NCBI GenBank assembly: GCA_900544065.1
Contig: UQTR01000006.1
Location: forward strand, 1 to 44,902
From: an uncultured Collinsella sp.
GTDB lineage: Bacteria; Actinomycetota; Coriobacteriia; Coriobacteriales; Coriobacteriaceae
Direction: 5' to 3'
Length of the DNA stretch: 44,902 nt
The notes beneath the pieces were generated by a model. It made no database searches. It saw only the letters and a program-made list of their open reading frames with translations, and was not told the origin of the DNA. Positions 1 to 7,930 of the stretch are shown here, piece after piece. Within the stretch, counting starts at the first letter, position 1, and each line of letters begins with the position of its first letter. The translations under genes and the position numbers were made by a program.

Positions 1-29
1 GTGGGCTCGGAGATGTGTATAAGAGACAG
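1..29. other. Sequencing adapter remnant (Nextera)
   Basis: Bases 11-29 are the Tn5 mosaic end AGATGTGTATAAGAGACAG used in Nextera tagmentation, preceded by GTGGGCTCGG, the matching part of the Nextera read-2 adapter. This is not genomic DNA; the genome starts at about base 30. Confidence 0.97.
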
Positions 30-810
30 GTGTGGAGGCCATGGTGGTGATGCCGGCGTTTGCGTTCTCGGGGTCATAGACGATCGTGAGCGAGATGGCA
101 GGCTGCAGCGTCTCGGGCTCCGGCGTCGACTCGGTAGCGTCTTGATCAGCGGGCTCGTCGGACTGATCGTCCTCGGCCTCGTCGCCAAAGACATCGCTGC
201 TTCGGAACGCAGGCGTCTCGCGTTGGTTAGCGACTTCTTCGGTTGTCGACTTGGGAGCCTCGTCGAGCTCCGCAGTGGCTTCCTGCTCAGATATGACTTC
301 GGGATCGGTCGTGGTGGCGATTTCGGTTTCGGCTTCTGCCGTTACCTCAATAGCGACTTCGATCTCTGTCTCGGGCTCGGGTTCCGGCGCGGCTTCAACC
401 ATGGTTTCTGGCTCGGAACGCTTAACGTGCTTGGGGCGCACGGCCTTGAGGTCCTTCTCACCGCGTTTCTTCTTTTTGTAGGACTGCTTGGCGCCCTTGG
501 CAGCCTTGGCAGCCTTGGACTTGTCTTCGCCCTTGGCAAGGGCGGTATCCCAGGCCTCGTTGGCGATGACGGTGGCATACAGGCGGCCGCCCTTAAAGAC
601 GGTCAGCTTAATGCAGTCGTTGAGCTCCTCGAGCAGCTCGCGCGTGGACTCGAAGCCCAGGTCATAAGCGGTCATGTCGCCAGCAGCGAGCGCCTCCTCG
701 ACCTGCGTCATAAACGTTTGCTTGCCGCATCCAATCGCATCGCGCAGCAGGCGATACAGATAGATGTGGTTGCCCAGCGAAAGCGTGGGCCTAACTATTG
801 TCTTGCTCAT
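30..810 (-). CDS. Hypothetical protein, folded N-terminal domain plus acidic tail (3' end missing)
   Basis: I do not recognise a named family. About 260 codons are present; the C terminus is lost because the contig runs into adapter at 29. The ATG at 810 has GAGGAG seven bases upstream. Residues 1-95 look like a compact domain (begins MSKTIVRPTLSLGNHIYLYR, ends KLTVFKGGRLYATVI) whose helix-helix-helix-strand pattern loosely resembles small winged-helix domains of the OST-HTH/LOTUS type; that is only an impression. A Lys-rich linker (KQSYKKKKRG, near residue 110) leads into a long Glu/Pro/Thr-rich acidic region that is probably disordered. A nucleic-acid-binding role would fit the basic linker but is not shown. 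Confidence 0.75.
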
Positions 811-822
811 GGCAAATCTCCT

Positions 823-838
823 CTTTACACATGTAAAG
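823..838. promoter_or_regulatory. Inverted repeat, candidate operator of the gene starting at 810
   Basis: CTTTACA-CA-TGTAAAG, a perfect 7-bp inverted repeat with a 2-bp spacer. It lies just downstream of a -10-like TAAGAT (minus strand, 840-845) and next to the ribosome binding site, so it would overlap the transcription start. Repressor unknown. Confidence 0.35.
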
Positions 839-851
839 CATCTTACCATCG

Positions 852-867
852 CATGGCGTTCGCCATG
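852..867. promoter_or_regulatory. Second 7-2-7 inverted repeat upstream of the same gene
   Basis: CATGGCG-TT-CGCCATG, same geometry as the repeat at 823-838 but a different sequence. It falls at the -35 position relative to the TAAGAT box at 840-845. Confidence 0.25.
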
Positions 868-882
868 GCGGCACCCAAGGCA

Positions 883-916
883 AACGGGCGCGAACCGCTT
901 TCGATTCGCGCCCGTT
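883..916 (-). terminator. Hairpin terminator of the membrane-protein gene ending at 951
   Basis: Perfect 12-bp stem AACGGGCGCGAA / TTCGCGCCCGTT around a 10-base loop, 35 bases after the stop codon on the minus strand. The following T run is short (TTT), so termination strength is uncertain. Confidence 0.6.
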
Positions 917-950
917 GTACAGGTCGGTTATCTATGAGAGGCAAATGTAC

Positions 951-1913
951 TTAGTTGCCCGATGCCGTGCCTTGGCTCGAGTTGTCAGATGCCGTGCCGG
1001 ACGCGGTTCCACTCGAGCTGTTCGAGCTGTTGGTGTTGTTGCTGTCTGCTGTGCCCGTTCCCGAAGTGGTGTCGCTCGTCTGGCCGCCCGTGCTCGGCTG
1101 CGAACCGCCAGTCGTTTGGCTTGAGTCGGTCGTGCCGGACGGCGTGCTGCTGTTGGCCGTAGAGGAATCGGTGCCCTGCGATTGGTTTTGGGTGTTCGAG
1201 GACGAATTGGCAGAGGTAGAACTGTCTTGCGTATCGTCCGTCTGCGCCTGCTGATCCTGCGACTGGGTGTTGCCATTTGCATCGCTCTCGGTCGTGCGCG
1301 ACGACAGGATTGGCTCGGGACGCTCGCCCAGACCCTCACCGGCAGTGGTGATAAGGATGGCGCCAGCGCAGGCGATGACTGCGACGATGGCGATGGCGAT
1401 CGAGAAGACGATGACCTTCTTTTGCGTCTGGCTGCGCTCTGCCGCGGCCTTGGCGCGCAGGCTGTTGGGGGCGACGCGCGCCGTGGTCGCGCGTCCCGCA
1501 ACCTGGCGCATCTCCTGCGTGGTCGCGGCGCCACCTAGGTGCTCCTCGACATCGGACTCAACGGGCTCGTAGGCGCCGGCAGGGTAGTCGACAGCGGCAT
1601 GCGTGCCCTTGATTGCTTTGGCGCTGGCAGAGATAAAGTGGCGGTAGACCTGCGAGGACACAACGGTGATGACCGAGCTCACGGCGGCGCCAATTACTGA
1701 ACCAGCGATGCCAATCTTGGAAGCAAGCGCGACACTTGTGGCGGCGGCTGCGGCGCCAGCGATGATCTGAGGAATGGAAATGTCATCGAACAGGCCCTTT
1801 TTGGGCGCGATGGCCATGGTCTGTCCGATGGAATGGTTTTCGTGCACGCCGTTGTTGAGCGCGGCCGGTGTCATGACGCGCGTGCGCGGCGCGTCGGTGT
1901 ACTTGGTTGTCAT
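951..1913 (-). CDS. Membrane protein with Ser/Thr/Asn/Gln-rich surface tail
   Basis: A 320-residue protein; start chosen at 1913 because GGGAGG sits eight bases upstream, while the earlier in-frame ATGs at 2009 and 1949 have no such site. An Ala/Gly-rich hydrophobic stretch covers roughly residues 45-85, and a classic transmembrane helix (VIVFSIAIAIVAVIACAGAI) lies near residue 170. After it the last 110 or so residues are almost only Ser, Thr, Asn, Gln, Gly and Asp, ending in short GTASG repeats. That composition suggests an exposed, possibly glycosylated extracellular tail. No enzymatic motif is visible. It is divergent from nadE and followed by its own terminator, so it is probably monocistronic. 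Function unknown. Confidence 0.75.
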   Translation of the reverse strand: MTTKYTDAPRTRVMTPAALNNGVHENHSIGQTMAIAPKKGLFDDISIPQIIAGAAAAATSVALASKIGIAGSVIGAAVSSVITVVSSQVYRHFISASAKAIKGTHAAVDYPAGAYEPVESDVEEHLGGAATTQEMRQVAGRATTARVAPNSLRAKAAAERSQTQKKVIVFSIAIAIVAVIACAGAILITTAGEGLGERPEPILSSRTTESDANGNTQSQDQQAQTDDTQDSSTSANSSSNTQNQSQGTDSSTANSSTPSGTTDSSQTTGGSQPSTGGQTSDTTSGTGTADSNNTNSSNSSSGTASGTASDNSSQGTASGN

Positions 1914-2022
1914 ACGGGGTCCTCCCGGTGTAAATCTGCTTCGTTTCATGTAGCCATCAGGGTACCCACCAGATGTGAATCGTACGTGACATTTAACAGA
2001 TACCATCAACTCATCAATAGCT

Positions 2023-2035
2023 CACCAAGTTGGTG
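2023..2035. promoter_or_regulatory. Inverted repeat in the divergent region before nadE
   Basis: CACCAA-G-TTGGTG, a perfect 6-1-6 inverted repeat in the 203-bp divergent region between the membrane-protein gene and nadE, about 28 bases upstream of the candidate nadE -10 box. Possible operator; the regulator is unknown. Confidence 0.3.
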
Positions 2036-2062
2036 GGATGCGGTTACACCCGGCGGTTGAAC

Positions 2063-2068
2063 TACAAT
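2063..2068 (+). promoter_or_regulatory. Candidate -10 box of nadE
   Basis: TACAAT, 48 bases before the chosen nadE start. No convincing -35 is present at 17 bases. Confidence 0.4.
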
Positions 2069-2116
2069 AGGGCTTGCTAATTGTTGTGAATGGCGTCTAC
2101 GCACGGGAGCATTCTT

Positions 2117-4096
2117 ATGAATCTTCACCTTTCTCAGTCTGATGGCTTTTTGCGTGTGGCGGCGGCGTCGCCGCGGATTCGCGTGGCCGATGTCGAGGGC
2201 AATGCCGAGGTTGCGCTGGCGGCTGTTCGCGATGCTGCCGAGCGCGGCGTTCGCGCGCTGGTGTTGCCCGAGCTTAATCTGACTGGCTATACCGCGGCTG
2301 ATCTGTTCCATAATCGCACGCTGCTGCATGCCTGCGAGGCTGCTCTGGTGCATATCCTCGACGAGACTCGTGAGCTGCCGATTGTCTTTACCATCGGTCT
2401 TCCCGTTGCAGTTGCCGAGAATATCTACAACTGCGCCGCCGTGTGCTGCGCGGGCGAGCTTTTGGGCCTTACGGCCAAGAAGTATCTGCCCAACTATGGC
2501 GAGTTCTATGAGCGCCGTTGGTTTGCTCCGGCGCCTGCGGATCCCGTGTGGGTTGAATTTGCCGGTCAGGGTCCGGTTCCGCTGGGTTCGGGGCTTGTCT
2601 ACCGTTGCTGTGATGAGGGCGCCGAGGACCTGGTGCTGGGCGTTGAGGTCTGTGAGGACCTGTGGGTGCCGGCGCCCCCTTCGACCGAGATGGCGCTTGC
2701 CGGTGCCACGGTGATTCTCAACCCGTCGGCCTCGGACGAGATTATCGGTAAGGCAGATTACCGCCGCAGCCTAATCTCCAATCAGAGCGCGCGCCTGTAC
2801 TGCGCCTATGCCTACGCGGACGCGAGCGAGGGCGAGTCCACGACCGACATGGTCTTTGCGGGCGAGAACCTCGTCTACGAAAACGGCTCCAAGCTCGCCG
2901 CGACCAAACTGCTTACCTGCGATATGGCCATCGCCGACGTTGACCTTGACCGCCTGGTTGCCGAACGCCGTCGCTCGACGACGTGGACGCGCACCGACGA
3001 TGCTCCGGAGGCCACGACCGTTGAGTTTTCGTTTGAGGGCGTGCTGGCCGAAGAACCTGTCCTGCGCGATGCCTGCGATATCGACCGCGTTTTCCCGCGC
3101 GCGCCCTTTGTGCCGGTCGACCATGGTGACCTGGCCGAGCGTTGCGAGACCATCCTCGACCTGCAGACCGCCGGCCTCAAGACCCGCCTTGCCCATACGG
3201 GTACCAAGGCTGCAGTCATTGGTCTTTCGGGCGGCTTGGACTCCACACTAGCGCTGCTTGTGACCGTGCGTGCCTTCGATGCACTGGGGTTGCCGCGCAC
3301 GGGTATCACGGCCGTGTCCATGCCTGGCTTTGGCACGACGCACCGCACTAAGTCCAATGCCGAGTCGCTCGCTCGTGACTTGGGTGTGAGCTTCCGCGAG
3401 GTCTCGATCCATGCTGCCGTGGAGCAGCACTTTAAGGATATCGAGCATGATCCGACCGTGCAGGACGTGACCTACGAGAACAGCCAGGCGCGCGAGCGTA
3501 CGCAGATTCTGATGGATCTGGCCAACCAGGCTGGCGGCTTTGTCATCGGCACGGGCGACCTGTCGGAGCTGGCGCTCGGCTGGGCTACCTACAACGGCGA
3601 CCACATGAGCATGTACGCCGTCAATGCGAGCGTGCCCAAGACGCTCGTGCGCCATCTGGTGCGCTATGCGGCCGATGTGTTTGGCGGGCGCATTGCCGAG
3701 GTCTTGCTCGATATCCTCGATACGCCGGTGTCCCCCGAGCTTCTGCCGCCCACGGGCGACGGCGAGATTGCGCAGAAGACCGAGGATTTGGTGGGCCCGT
3801 ATGAGCTTCACGACTACTTCCTCTACTACCTGCTGCGTTTTGGCTTTGAGCCGGGCAAGATCTACCGCATGGCGCTCAAGAGCTTCGAGGGCGTCTACGA
3901 CGCCAAGACCGTCCACACGTGGCTACGTACGTTCTACCGTCGCTTCTTTGCCCAGCAGTTTAAGCGCAGCTGCCTGCCCGATGGTCCCAAGGTGGGTTCG
4001 GTGACGCTCAGCCCGCGCGGCGATTGGCGTATGCCAAGTGACGCTAGCTCGCGTCTGTGGCTTGCGCAGATCGACGCGCTCAATCCAGTTGACTAA
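2117..4096 (+). CDS. nadE: Glutamine-dependent NAD(+) synthase
   Basis: Converts nicotinic acid adenine dinucleotide to NAD using ATP and glutamine, the last step of NAD synthesis, in the cytoplasm. The 659-residue protein has the two-domain glutamine-dependent form. Residues 1-300 are a nitrilase-type amidotransferase with the Glu-Lys-Cys triad visible in LPELNLTGY, AKKYLPNYGEF and GVEVCEDLW. Residues from about 340 are the synthetase domain with the PP-loop GLSGGLDST and the motif GTGDLSELALGW. The start at 2117 has GGGAG eight bases upstream; the ATG at 2090 has no ribosome site. Length fits the long actinobacterial NadE class. It stands alone, with a hairpin terminator 68 bases downstream. 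Confidence 0.95.
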   Translation: MNLHLSQSDGFLRVAAASPRIRVADVEGNAEVALAAVRDAAERGVRALVLPELNLTGYTAADLFHNRTLLHACEAALVHILDETRELPIVFTIGLPVAVAENIYNCAAVCCAGELLGLTAKKYLPNYGEFYERRWFAPAPADPVWVEFAGQGPVPLGSGLVYRCCDEGAEDLVLGVEVCEDLWVPAPPSTEMALAGATVILNPSASDEIIGKADYRRSLISNQSARLYCAYAYADASEGESTTDMVFAGENLVYENGSKLAATKLLTCDMAIADVDLDRLVAERRRSTTWTRTDDAPEATTVEFSFEGVLAEEPVLRDACDIDRVFPRAPFVPVDHGDLAERCETILDLQTAGLKTRLAHTGTKAAVIGLSGGLDSTLALLVTVRAFDALGLPRTGITAVSMPGFGTTHRTKSNAESLARDLGVSFREVSIHAAVEQHFKDIEHDPTVQDVTYENSQARERTQILMDLANQAGGFVIGTGDLSELALGWATYNGDHMSMYAVNASVPKTLVRHLVRYAADVFGGRIAEVLLDILDTPVSPELLPPTGDGEIAQKTEDLVGPYELHDYFLYYLLRFGFEPGKIYRMALKSFEGVYDAKTVHTWLRTFYRRFFAQQFKRSCLPDGPKVGSVTLSPRGDWRMPSDASSRLWLAQIDALNPVD

Positions 4097-4124
4097 GGTT
4101 GGCTAAATTGAACCAATACGGGGG

Positions 4125-4153
4125 TTGCAAGCGTTACACTTTTGCAATCTGAT
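4125..4153 (+). promoter_or_regulatory. Candidate promoter of the aminotransferase gene
   Basis: TTGCAA (4125-4130) and TCTGAT (4148-4153) are 17 bases apart. Transcription from here would pass through the hairpin at 4165-4196 before reaching the start codon. Confidence 0.35.
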
Positions 4154-4164
4154 GGCCCGTATCG

Positions 4165-4196
4165 CGCGGCGCTCTTGTCGGAGCGCCGCGTTTTTT
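4165..4196 (+). terminator. Intrinsic terminator just upstream of the aminotransferase RBS
   Basis: Perfect 10-bp stem CGCGGCGCTC / GAGCGCCGCG, 6-base loop, then TTTTTT. It ends only 18 bases before the ATG at 4215. No promoter fits between it and the ribosome binding site, so besides ending nadE transcripts it must act in the aminotransferase leader, as an attenuator or read-through point. Confidence 0.85.
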
Positions 4197-4214
4197 ATAT
4201 CGAAAGGTGGCACC

Positions 4215-5378
4215 ATGCAGGCATCGCAACGTCTCGACCGCTTTGGCGCGGAGGTCTTCGCCTCGCTCAACAACAAGCTTCTCGCGCTGAAGGCTCAGGG
4301 CAAGACCATTTACAACATGAGCGTGGGCACGCCCGACTTTAAGCCGTACGACCACGTGGTCGAGGCGCTCACGCAGGCAGCCCAAGATCCCGAGATGTGG
4401 AAGTATGCCCTGCGCGACCTGCCCGAACTCAAGCAAGCCGTGTGCGATTACTATGAGCGTCGCTTTGGCGTTTCGGGCATTACGCCGTCTATGGTGCAGT
4501 CGTGCAACGGCACGCAGGAGGGCGTGGGCCATTTGGGCCTGGCCCTGCTTGATCCGGGTGACACCATTCTGGTTCCCGATCCGTGCTACCCGGTCTTTGA
4601 GGCGGGTGCCAAGATCGCCGATGCCAAGCTCGAATACTATCCGCTGGTTGCCGAGCACAATTACCTGCCCTATGTGGCGGGTATCGATCCCGAGGTGGCC
4701 GATCGTGCCAAGTATATGATCGTGTCGCTGCCCGCGAACCCGGTCGGCTCGGTGGGCACGCCCGAGGTCTACGAGGAGATTATCGCCTTTGCCCGCGAGC
4801 ATGATTTGTTGATCGTTCATGACAACGCGTACTCCGACATCGTGTTTGACGGCGAGCCCGGCGGCAGCTTCTTGCAGTATCCCGGTGCGCTTGAGGTGGG
4901 CGTGGAGTTCTTCTCGCTTTCCAAGTCGTTTAACGTCACCGGTGCCCGCATCGGCTTTTTGGTCGGTCGCGAGGATGTGGTCTCGGCCTTTGCCAAGCTG
5001 CGCGGCCAGATCGACTTTGGTATGTTCTTCCCGATCCAGAAGGCTGCTATCGCCTGCCTGAACGGTCCGCGCGATGAGGTCGAGGCGCAGCGTCTGAAGT
5101 ACCAGGAGCGCCGCGATGCCCTGTGCGACGGTCTTGAGGGTCTGGGCTGGGAGCGTCCCAACGCGCATGGCTCTATGTTTGTGTGGGCCAAGCTTCCCGG
5201 TGGTCGCACCGATTCCATGGCGTTTTGCGAGGAGCTTATGGAGAAGGCCGGCGTTGTGGTGACGCCGGGCGCGAGCTTTGGCCCTTCGGGCGAGGGGCAC
5301 GTGCGTATGGCACTGGTCCTGCCGCCCGATCAGATCGCTTTGGCTGTCGAGGCCATTCGCGAGGCGGGCCTGTATTAG
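4215..5378 (+). CDS. PLP-dependent aminotransferase, fold type I (class I/II)
   Basis: A 387-residue cytoplasmic aminotransferase. Seen: N175 in the SLPANPVG motif, D203 and Y206 in VHDNAYSD, the PLP lysine K237 in SLSKSFN, and R245 in TGARIGF. The family covers aspartate, LL-diaminopimelate and N-acetyl-diaminopimelate aminotransferases. Because this window encodes the acetylase branch of diaminopimelate synthesis (DapH plus an M20 deacetylase) without an obvious aminotransferase, this gene is a reasonable candidate for that missing step, but this is inference from content, not from motifs. Start chosen at 4215, behind AAAGGTGG; an in-frame upstream extension exists through the terminator but is not credible as coding. 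Confidence 0.88.
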   Translation: MQASQRLDRFGAEVFASLNNKLLALKAQGKTIYNMSVGTPDFKPYDHVVEALTQAAQDPEMWKYALRDLPELKQAVCDYYERRFGVSGITPSMVQSCNGTQEGVGHLGLALLDPGDTILVPDPCYPVFEAGAKIADAKLEYYPLVAEHNYLPYVAGIDPEVADRAKYMIVSLPANPVGSVGTPEVYEEIIAFAREHDLLIVHDNAYSDIVFDGEPGGSFLQYPGALEVGVEFFSLSKSFNVTGARIGFLVGREDVVSAFAKLRGQIDFGMFFPIQKAAIACLNGPRDEVEAQRLKYQERRDALCDGLEGLGWERPNAHGSMFVWAKLPGGRTDSMAFCEELMEKAGVVVTPGASFGPSGEGHVRMALVLPPDQIALAVEAIREAGLY

Positions 5379-5453
5379 AAACCTATTTCGACTCGTCAAT
5401 AGCTCGAAACCGATTTCGTGCAGTTATTTTACGAATACTGCAAACAATTTCGG
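5378..5453. repeat. Three spaced GAAACC-ATTTCG type repeats upstream of ldh
   Basis: GAAACCTATTTCG (5378-5390), GAAACCGATTTCG (5406-5418) and the weaker CAAACAATTTCGG (5441-5453). Each has a GAAA/TTTC-like symmetry and they precede the -10-like CATAAT at 5485-5490. They could be binding sites for a regulator of ldh; they do not match the Rex consensus I know. Confidence 0.35.
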
Positions 5454-5521
5454 TAAACGGTCGATTTTTGGCTGCGAATAGGAGCATAATCAAAGTCCCG
5501 ATTGGATGTATTGGGATTACG

Positions 5522-5554
5522 ACAAGCCGCTCGGGTCGTTCCCGGGCGGCTTGT
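5522..5554 (+). terminator. Strong hairpin between ldh promoter region and ldh RBS
   Basis: A 14-bp stem (left arm begins ACAAGCCGC, right arm ends GCGGCTTGT) with one G-T wobble and loop TCGTT. It is followed by TTGTTTG, a weak T tract, and by the ldh ribosome site 15 bases later. It may end aminotransferase transcripts or act in the ldh leader. Confidence 0.55.
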
Positions 5555-5579
5555 TTGTGGAGAGAGATGGGAGTTTCTA

Positions 5580-6530
5580 ATGGTTAACGAGAAGAAGGTC
5601 GCTATTGTCGGCTGCGGTTTCGTCGGTTCGTCTTCGGCGTTCGCACTGATGCAGAGTGGTCTGTTCTCCGAGATGGTCCTCATCGACGTGGACAAGAACC
5701 GCGCCGAGGGTGAGGCTCTGGATATCGCGCACGGCATGACGTTTGCCGAGCCGATGAAGATCTACGCCGGCGATTATTCCGATGTCGCCGACGCCGCCAT
5801 GATCGTCGTCACCGCTGGCGCTGCCCAGAAGCCCGGTGAGACCCGCCTGGACCTGGTCAACAAGAACGTAAACATCTTTAAGTCCATTATCCCCGAGATT
5901 AAGAAGTCCGGCTTCGACGGCATTCTGCTAATCGTCTCCAACCCGGTTGATGTTCTGACCTATGCTGCCATCAAGATGTCCGGCCTGCCCGAGGGCCATG
6001 TCATCGGCTCCGGCACCGTGCTCGACACTGGCCGTCTGCAGCAGATGCTTGGTGCCCACGTCGAGGTTGACCCGCGCGATGTCCAGGCCTATGTCATGGG
6101 CGAGCACGGTGACTCCGAGTTTGTCGCTTGGTCCAGCGCTCAGGTTGCTGGCGTTCCGCTGAACACCTTCTGCGAGCTTCACGGCCACCTGGAGCATGAG
6201 GCTGCCGAGAAGCGCATCGCCGAGGACGTCAAGAACTCCGCCTACACCATCATCGAGAAGAAGCACGCCACCTACTACGGCGTCGCCATGGCCGTCAAGC
6301 GCATCTGCACCGCTGTCATGCGCGATGAGCAGACCGTTCTGCCCGTTTCCTCGCTCATGGTGGGCGAGTATGGCCTGTCCGATCTGGCCATCTCCATGCC
6401 GACCGTCGTCGGCCGCGATGGCGTTGTCTGCCGCGTCCCCGTGCCGCTGAACGATGACGAGCAGCATGAGCTCACCGCCTCCGCAAAGGCCCTCAAGGAC
6501 ATCATCGACAGCGTCGACTTCTCCTGCTAA
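5580..6530 (+). CDS. ldh: L-lactate dehydrogenase
   Basis: Reduces pyruvate to L-lactate with NADH, regenerating NAD in fermentation, in the cytoplasm. The 316-residue protein has the dinucleotide-binding VGCGFVGSS near residue 10, the mobile-loop substrate residues in KPGETRLD (R89), D149/R152 in VLDTGR and the catalytic histidine H176 in GEHGDSEF. The family also contains malate dehydrogenases; the GETRLDLV loop with Q83 preceding (AAQKPGE) is the lactate-type signature. Start at 5580 is preceded by GGGAG; the upstream in-frame extension is the leader hairpin and not coding-like. Monocistronic, flanked by hairpins on both sides. Confidence 0.94.
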   Translation: MVNEKKVAIVGCGFVGSSSAFALMQSGLFSEMVLIDVDKNRAEGEALDIAHGMTFAEPMKIYAGDYSDVADAAMIVVTAGAAQKPGETRLDLVNKNVNIFKSIIPEIKKSGFDGILLIVSNPVDVLTYAAIKMSGLPEGHVIGSGTVLDTGRLQQMLGAHVEVDPRDVQAYVMGEHGDSEFVAWSSAQVAGVPLNTFCELHGHLEHEAAEKRIAEDVKNSAYTIIEKKHATYYGVAMAVKRICTAVMRDEQTVLPVSSLMVGEYGLSDLAISMPTVVGRDGVVCRVPVPLNDDEQHELTASAKALKDIIDSVDFSC

Positions 6531-6561
6531 ATTCGGCTCGTTTGGGCAACAGGCTACAATG

Positions 6562-6597
6562 AAAGGCGTCCGGGCCACACGGTCCGGGCGCCTTTTT
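6562..6597 (+). terminator. Intrinsic terminator of ldh
   Basis: A 15-bp stem with two G-T wobbles (left arm AAAGGCGTCCGGGCC), ACAC loop and TTTTT, 32 bases after the ldh stop codon. Confidence 0.85.
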
Positions 6598-6608
6598 AGT
6601 GCGAGGGG

Positions 6609-6643
6609 GGTCAGGTTACTTTGCACCACCCCAATGCACCATA
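6609..6643. repeat. GTCAGGTTACTTTGCACCA dispersed tag, left copy
   Basis: The plus strand reads GTCAGGTTACTTTGCACCA here; an inverted, slightly diverged copy (ACAGGTTGCTTTGCACCA) is at 7822-7856 on the minus strand. The two flank the DUF2974 gene. A related GGGACAGGTTAATTTTGG occurs near 23945. Confidence 0.5.
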
Positions 6644-6658
6644 GTTGATGGGAGGGCC

Positions 6659-7819
6659 ATGTCGGATTCGCCTAATTTTTTGACCTATGCCCAGACGGCG
6701 TTTGATCCGTTTGAGGAACGGCCGTTCTGCGCGGTGGATAGCCTGGTCTTTGCGTGGTTGTCCTATTTGCGTTTGCCGGGTGATATGGCGGAGCTGACGA
6801 ACTGGCAGGGCCTAGACGTACGCGAGCTGCTGCGCGCCGAGTGCTACCAAGACATGATTGGCGACCTGTGGGATCCGGAGGGGAGTCGTGCCCTGTTGGA
6901 GGCTGTGGCAGCAAGCCCTCGCTACCGTGGCGTTCGTGTTTGCGGCTATCGTAGCGTGAGTGATGCCGAGACAACGGAGCAGTTTGCGGCCATGACGTTC
7001 CGATTTCCGGCGGGGTTTAGCTATCTTGCCTTCCGGGGGACCGACAGCACGATTGTGGGCTGGAAAGAGGACTTTAACATGGCGTTCCGGTGTCCTGTGC
7101 CGGCCCAGGAATCCGCGGCGCGTTATGTAGACGAGGCGGCGGATGCGATTGACGGGCCGCTTTTGTGCGGAGGTCATTCCAAGGGTGGAAACCTTGCGGT
7201 GTACGGTGCGGCGATGTGCCCCGATGTCGCCCGTGAGCGAATCGAACGGGCGTATTCCCATGATGGTCCGGGCTTCGTTGAGGAGTTTCTGAGCGGCAAC
7301 GCCTTCGCTGATCTATCCGGTCGAATCGACAAGACGCTACCTCGGTCGTCGATCTTTGGCATGATGTTCGAGACACAGGAGGACTATGCCATCGTTGAGA
7401 GCACCGAGTTCAGCCTGCTTCAGCATAATCCCTTTAGCTGGGTGGTTGATGGTCGCGACTTCGTGTACTGTGAGCGCCTGTCCGCCGGTGCTCGATACGT
7501 TGATGGCTCCATTCGCGAGATGCTGCTTGCGGTGTCGCCTAACGAGCGCGAGCGTTTTGTAGATGCGTTGTTCTCCGTGCTTGAGGCTACGGGTGCTGAG
7601 CGGTTTGCGGATATCGCTGGGAATCTGCGCGAGAGCCTGCCCGTGATGCTCCAGGCTGCGCAAGGCTTTGACAAGGATACGCGACGCTTTGTCTCGCAGA
7701 CTATCGTTGCGATTCTTAAGTGTGCGCTTCTGCCCAAACGTCCCCAGATCGACATGCCCGCTGCCGGCAAGAGCTTGGCAGAACAGCTCGAGGCTTGGCA
7801 GTCCGAGCTCCTGCGCTAA
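6659..7819 (+). CDS. DUF2974 (Mbeg1-like) alpha/beta-hydrolase
   Basis: A 386-residue soluble protein of the DUF2974 type. The nucleophile elbow GGHSKGGN near residue 175 carries the Ser of an alpha/beta-hydrolase; SYLAFRGTDSTIVGWKEDF is the strand-loop typical of lipase-like members of this group. The family is common in gut Firmicutes and Actinobacteria and its substrate is unknown; lipase or esterase activity is a guess. Start at 6659 lies behind GGGAGG. It sits between inverted copies of a dispersed GGGGACAGG-like tag and has no operon partner, so context does not help. Confidence 0.85.
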   Translation: MSDSPNFLTYAQTAFDPFEERPFCAVDSLVFAWLSYLRLPGDMAELTNWQGLDVRELLRAECYQDMIGDLWDPEGSRALLEAVAASPRYRGVRVCGYRSVSDAETTEQFAAMTFRFPAGFSYLAFRGTDSTIVGWKEDFNMAFRCPVPAQESAARYVDEAADAIDGPLLCGGHSKGGNLAVYGAAMCPDVARERIERAYSHDGPGFVEEFLSGNAFADLSGRIDKTLPRSSIFGMMFETQEDYAIVESTEFSLLQHNPFSWVVDGRDFVYCERLSAGARYVDGSIREMLLAVSPNERERFVDALFSVLEATGAERFADIAGNLRESLPVMLQAAQGFDKDTRRFVSQTIVAILKCALLPKRPQIDMPAAGKSLAEQLEAWQSELLR

Positions 7820-7821
7820 CC

Positions 7822-7856
7822 ATTGGTGCAAAGCAACCTGTCCCCGATGCACCAAT
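7822..7856. repeat. Hairpin with dispersed GGGGACAGG tag, right copy
   Basis: ATTGGTGCA / TGCACCAAT, perfect 9-bp inverted repeat with a 17-base loop right after the DUF2974 stop codon. The minus strand reads GGGGACAGGTTGCTTTGCA, the inverted partner of the tag at 6609-6643. Confidence 0.5.
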
Positions 7857-7886
7857 CTTCGATGCGCCTGGGGCGGGATCGACCGC

Positions 7887-7892
7887 TATACT
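7887..7892 (+). promoter_or_regulatory. Candidate -10 box of the NdpA-like gene
   Basis: TATACT, 38 bases before the ATG at 7931. Confidence 0.4.
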
Positions 7893-7930
7893 GGTTCGTG
7901 CCGAAATCGATCTAGAACGGAATGCCGTAT

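Noticed and set aside
11..29. Tn5/IS50 transposon end
   Set aside because: Flanked by Nextera adapter sequence and at the contig edge, so a library artefact rather than a transposon.
1..954. Long plus-strand open frame at the left end
   Set aside because: It begins in adapter, has low-complexity Gly/Leu/Val sequence and is antisense to the minus-strand gene at 30-810, which has a good start and ribosome site.
6555..6560. TACAAT as promoter for the DUF2974 gene
   Set aside because: Transcription would start inside the ldh terminator stem and no -35 is present; more likely chance next to the terminator.
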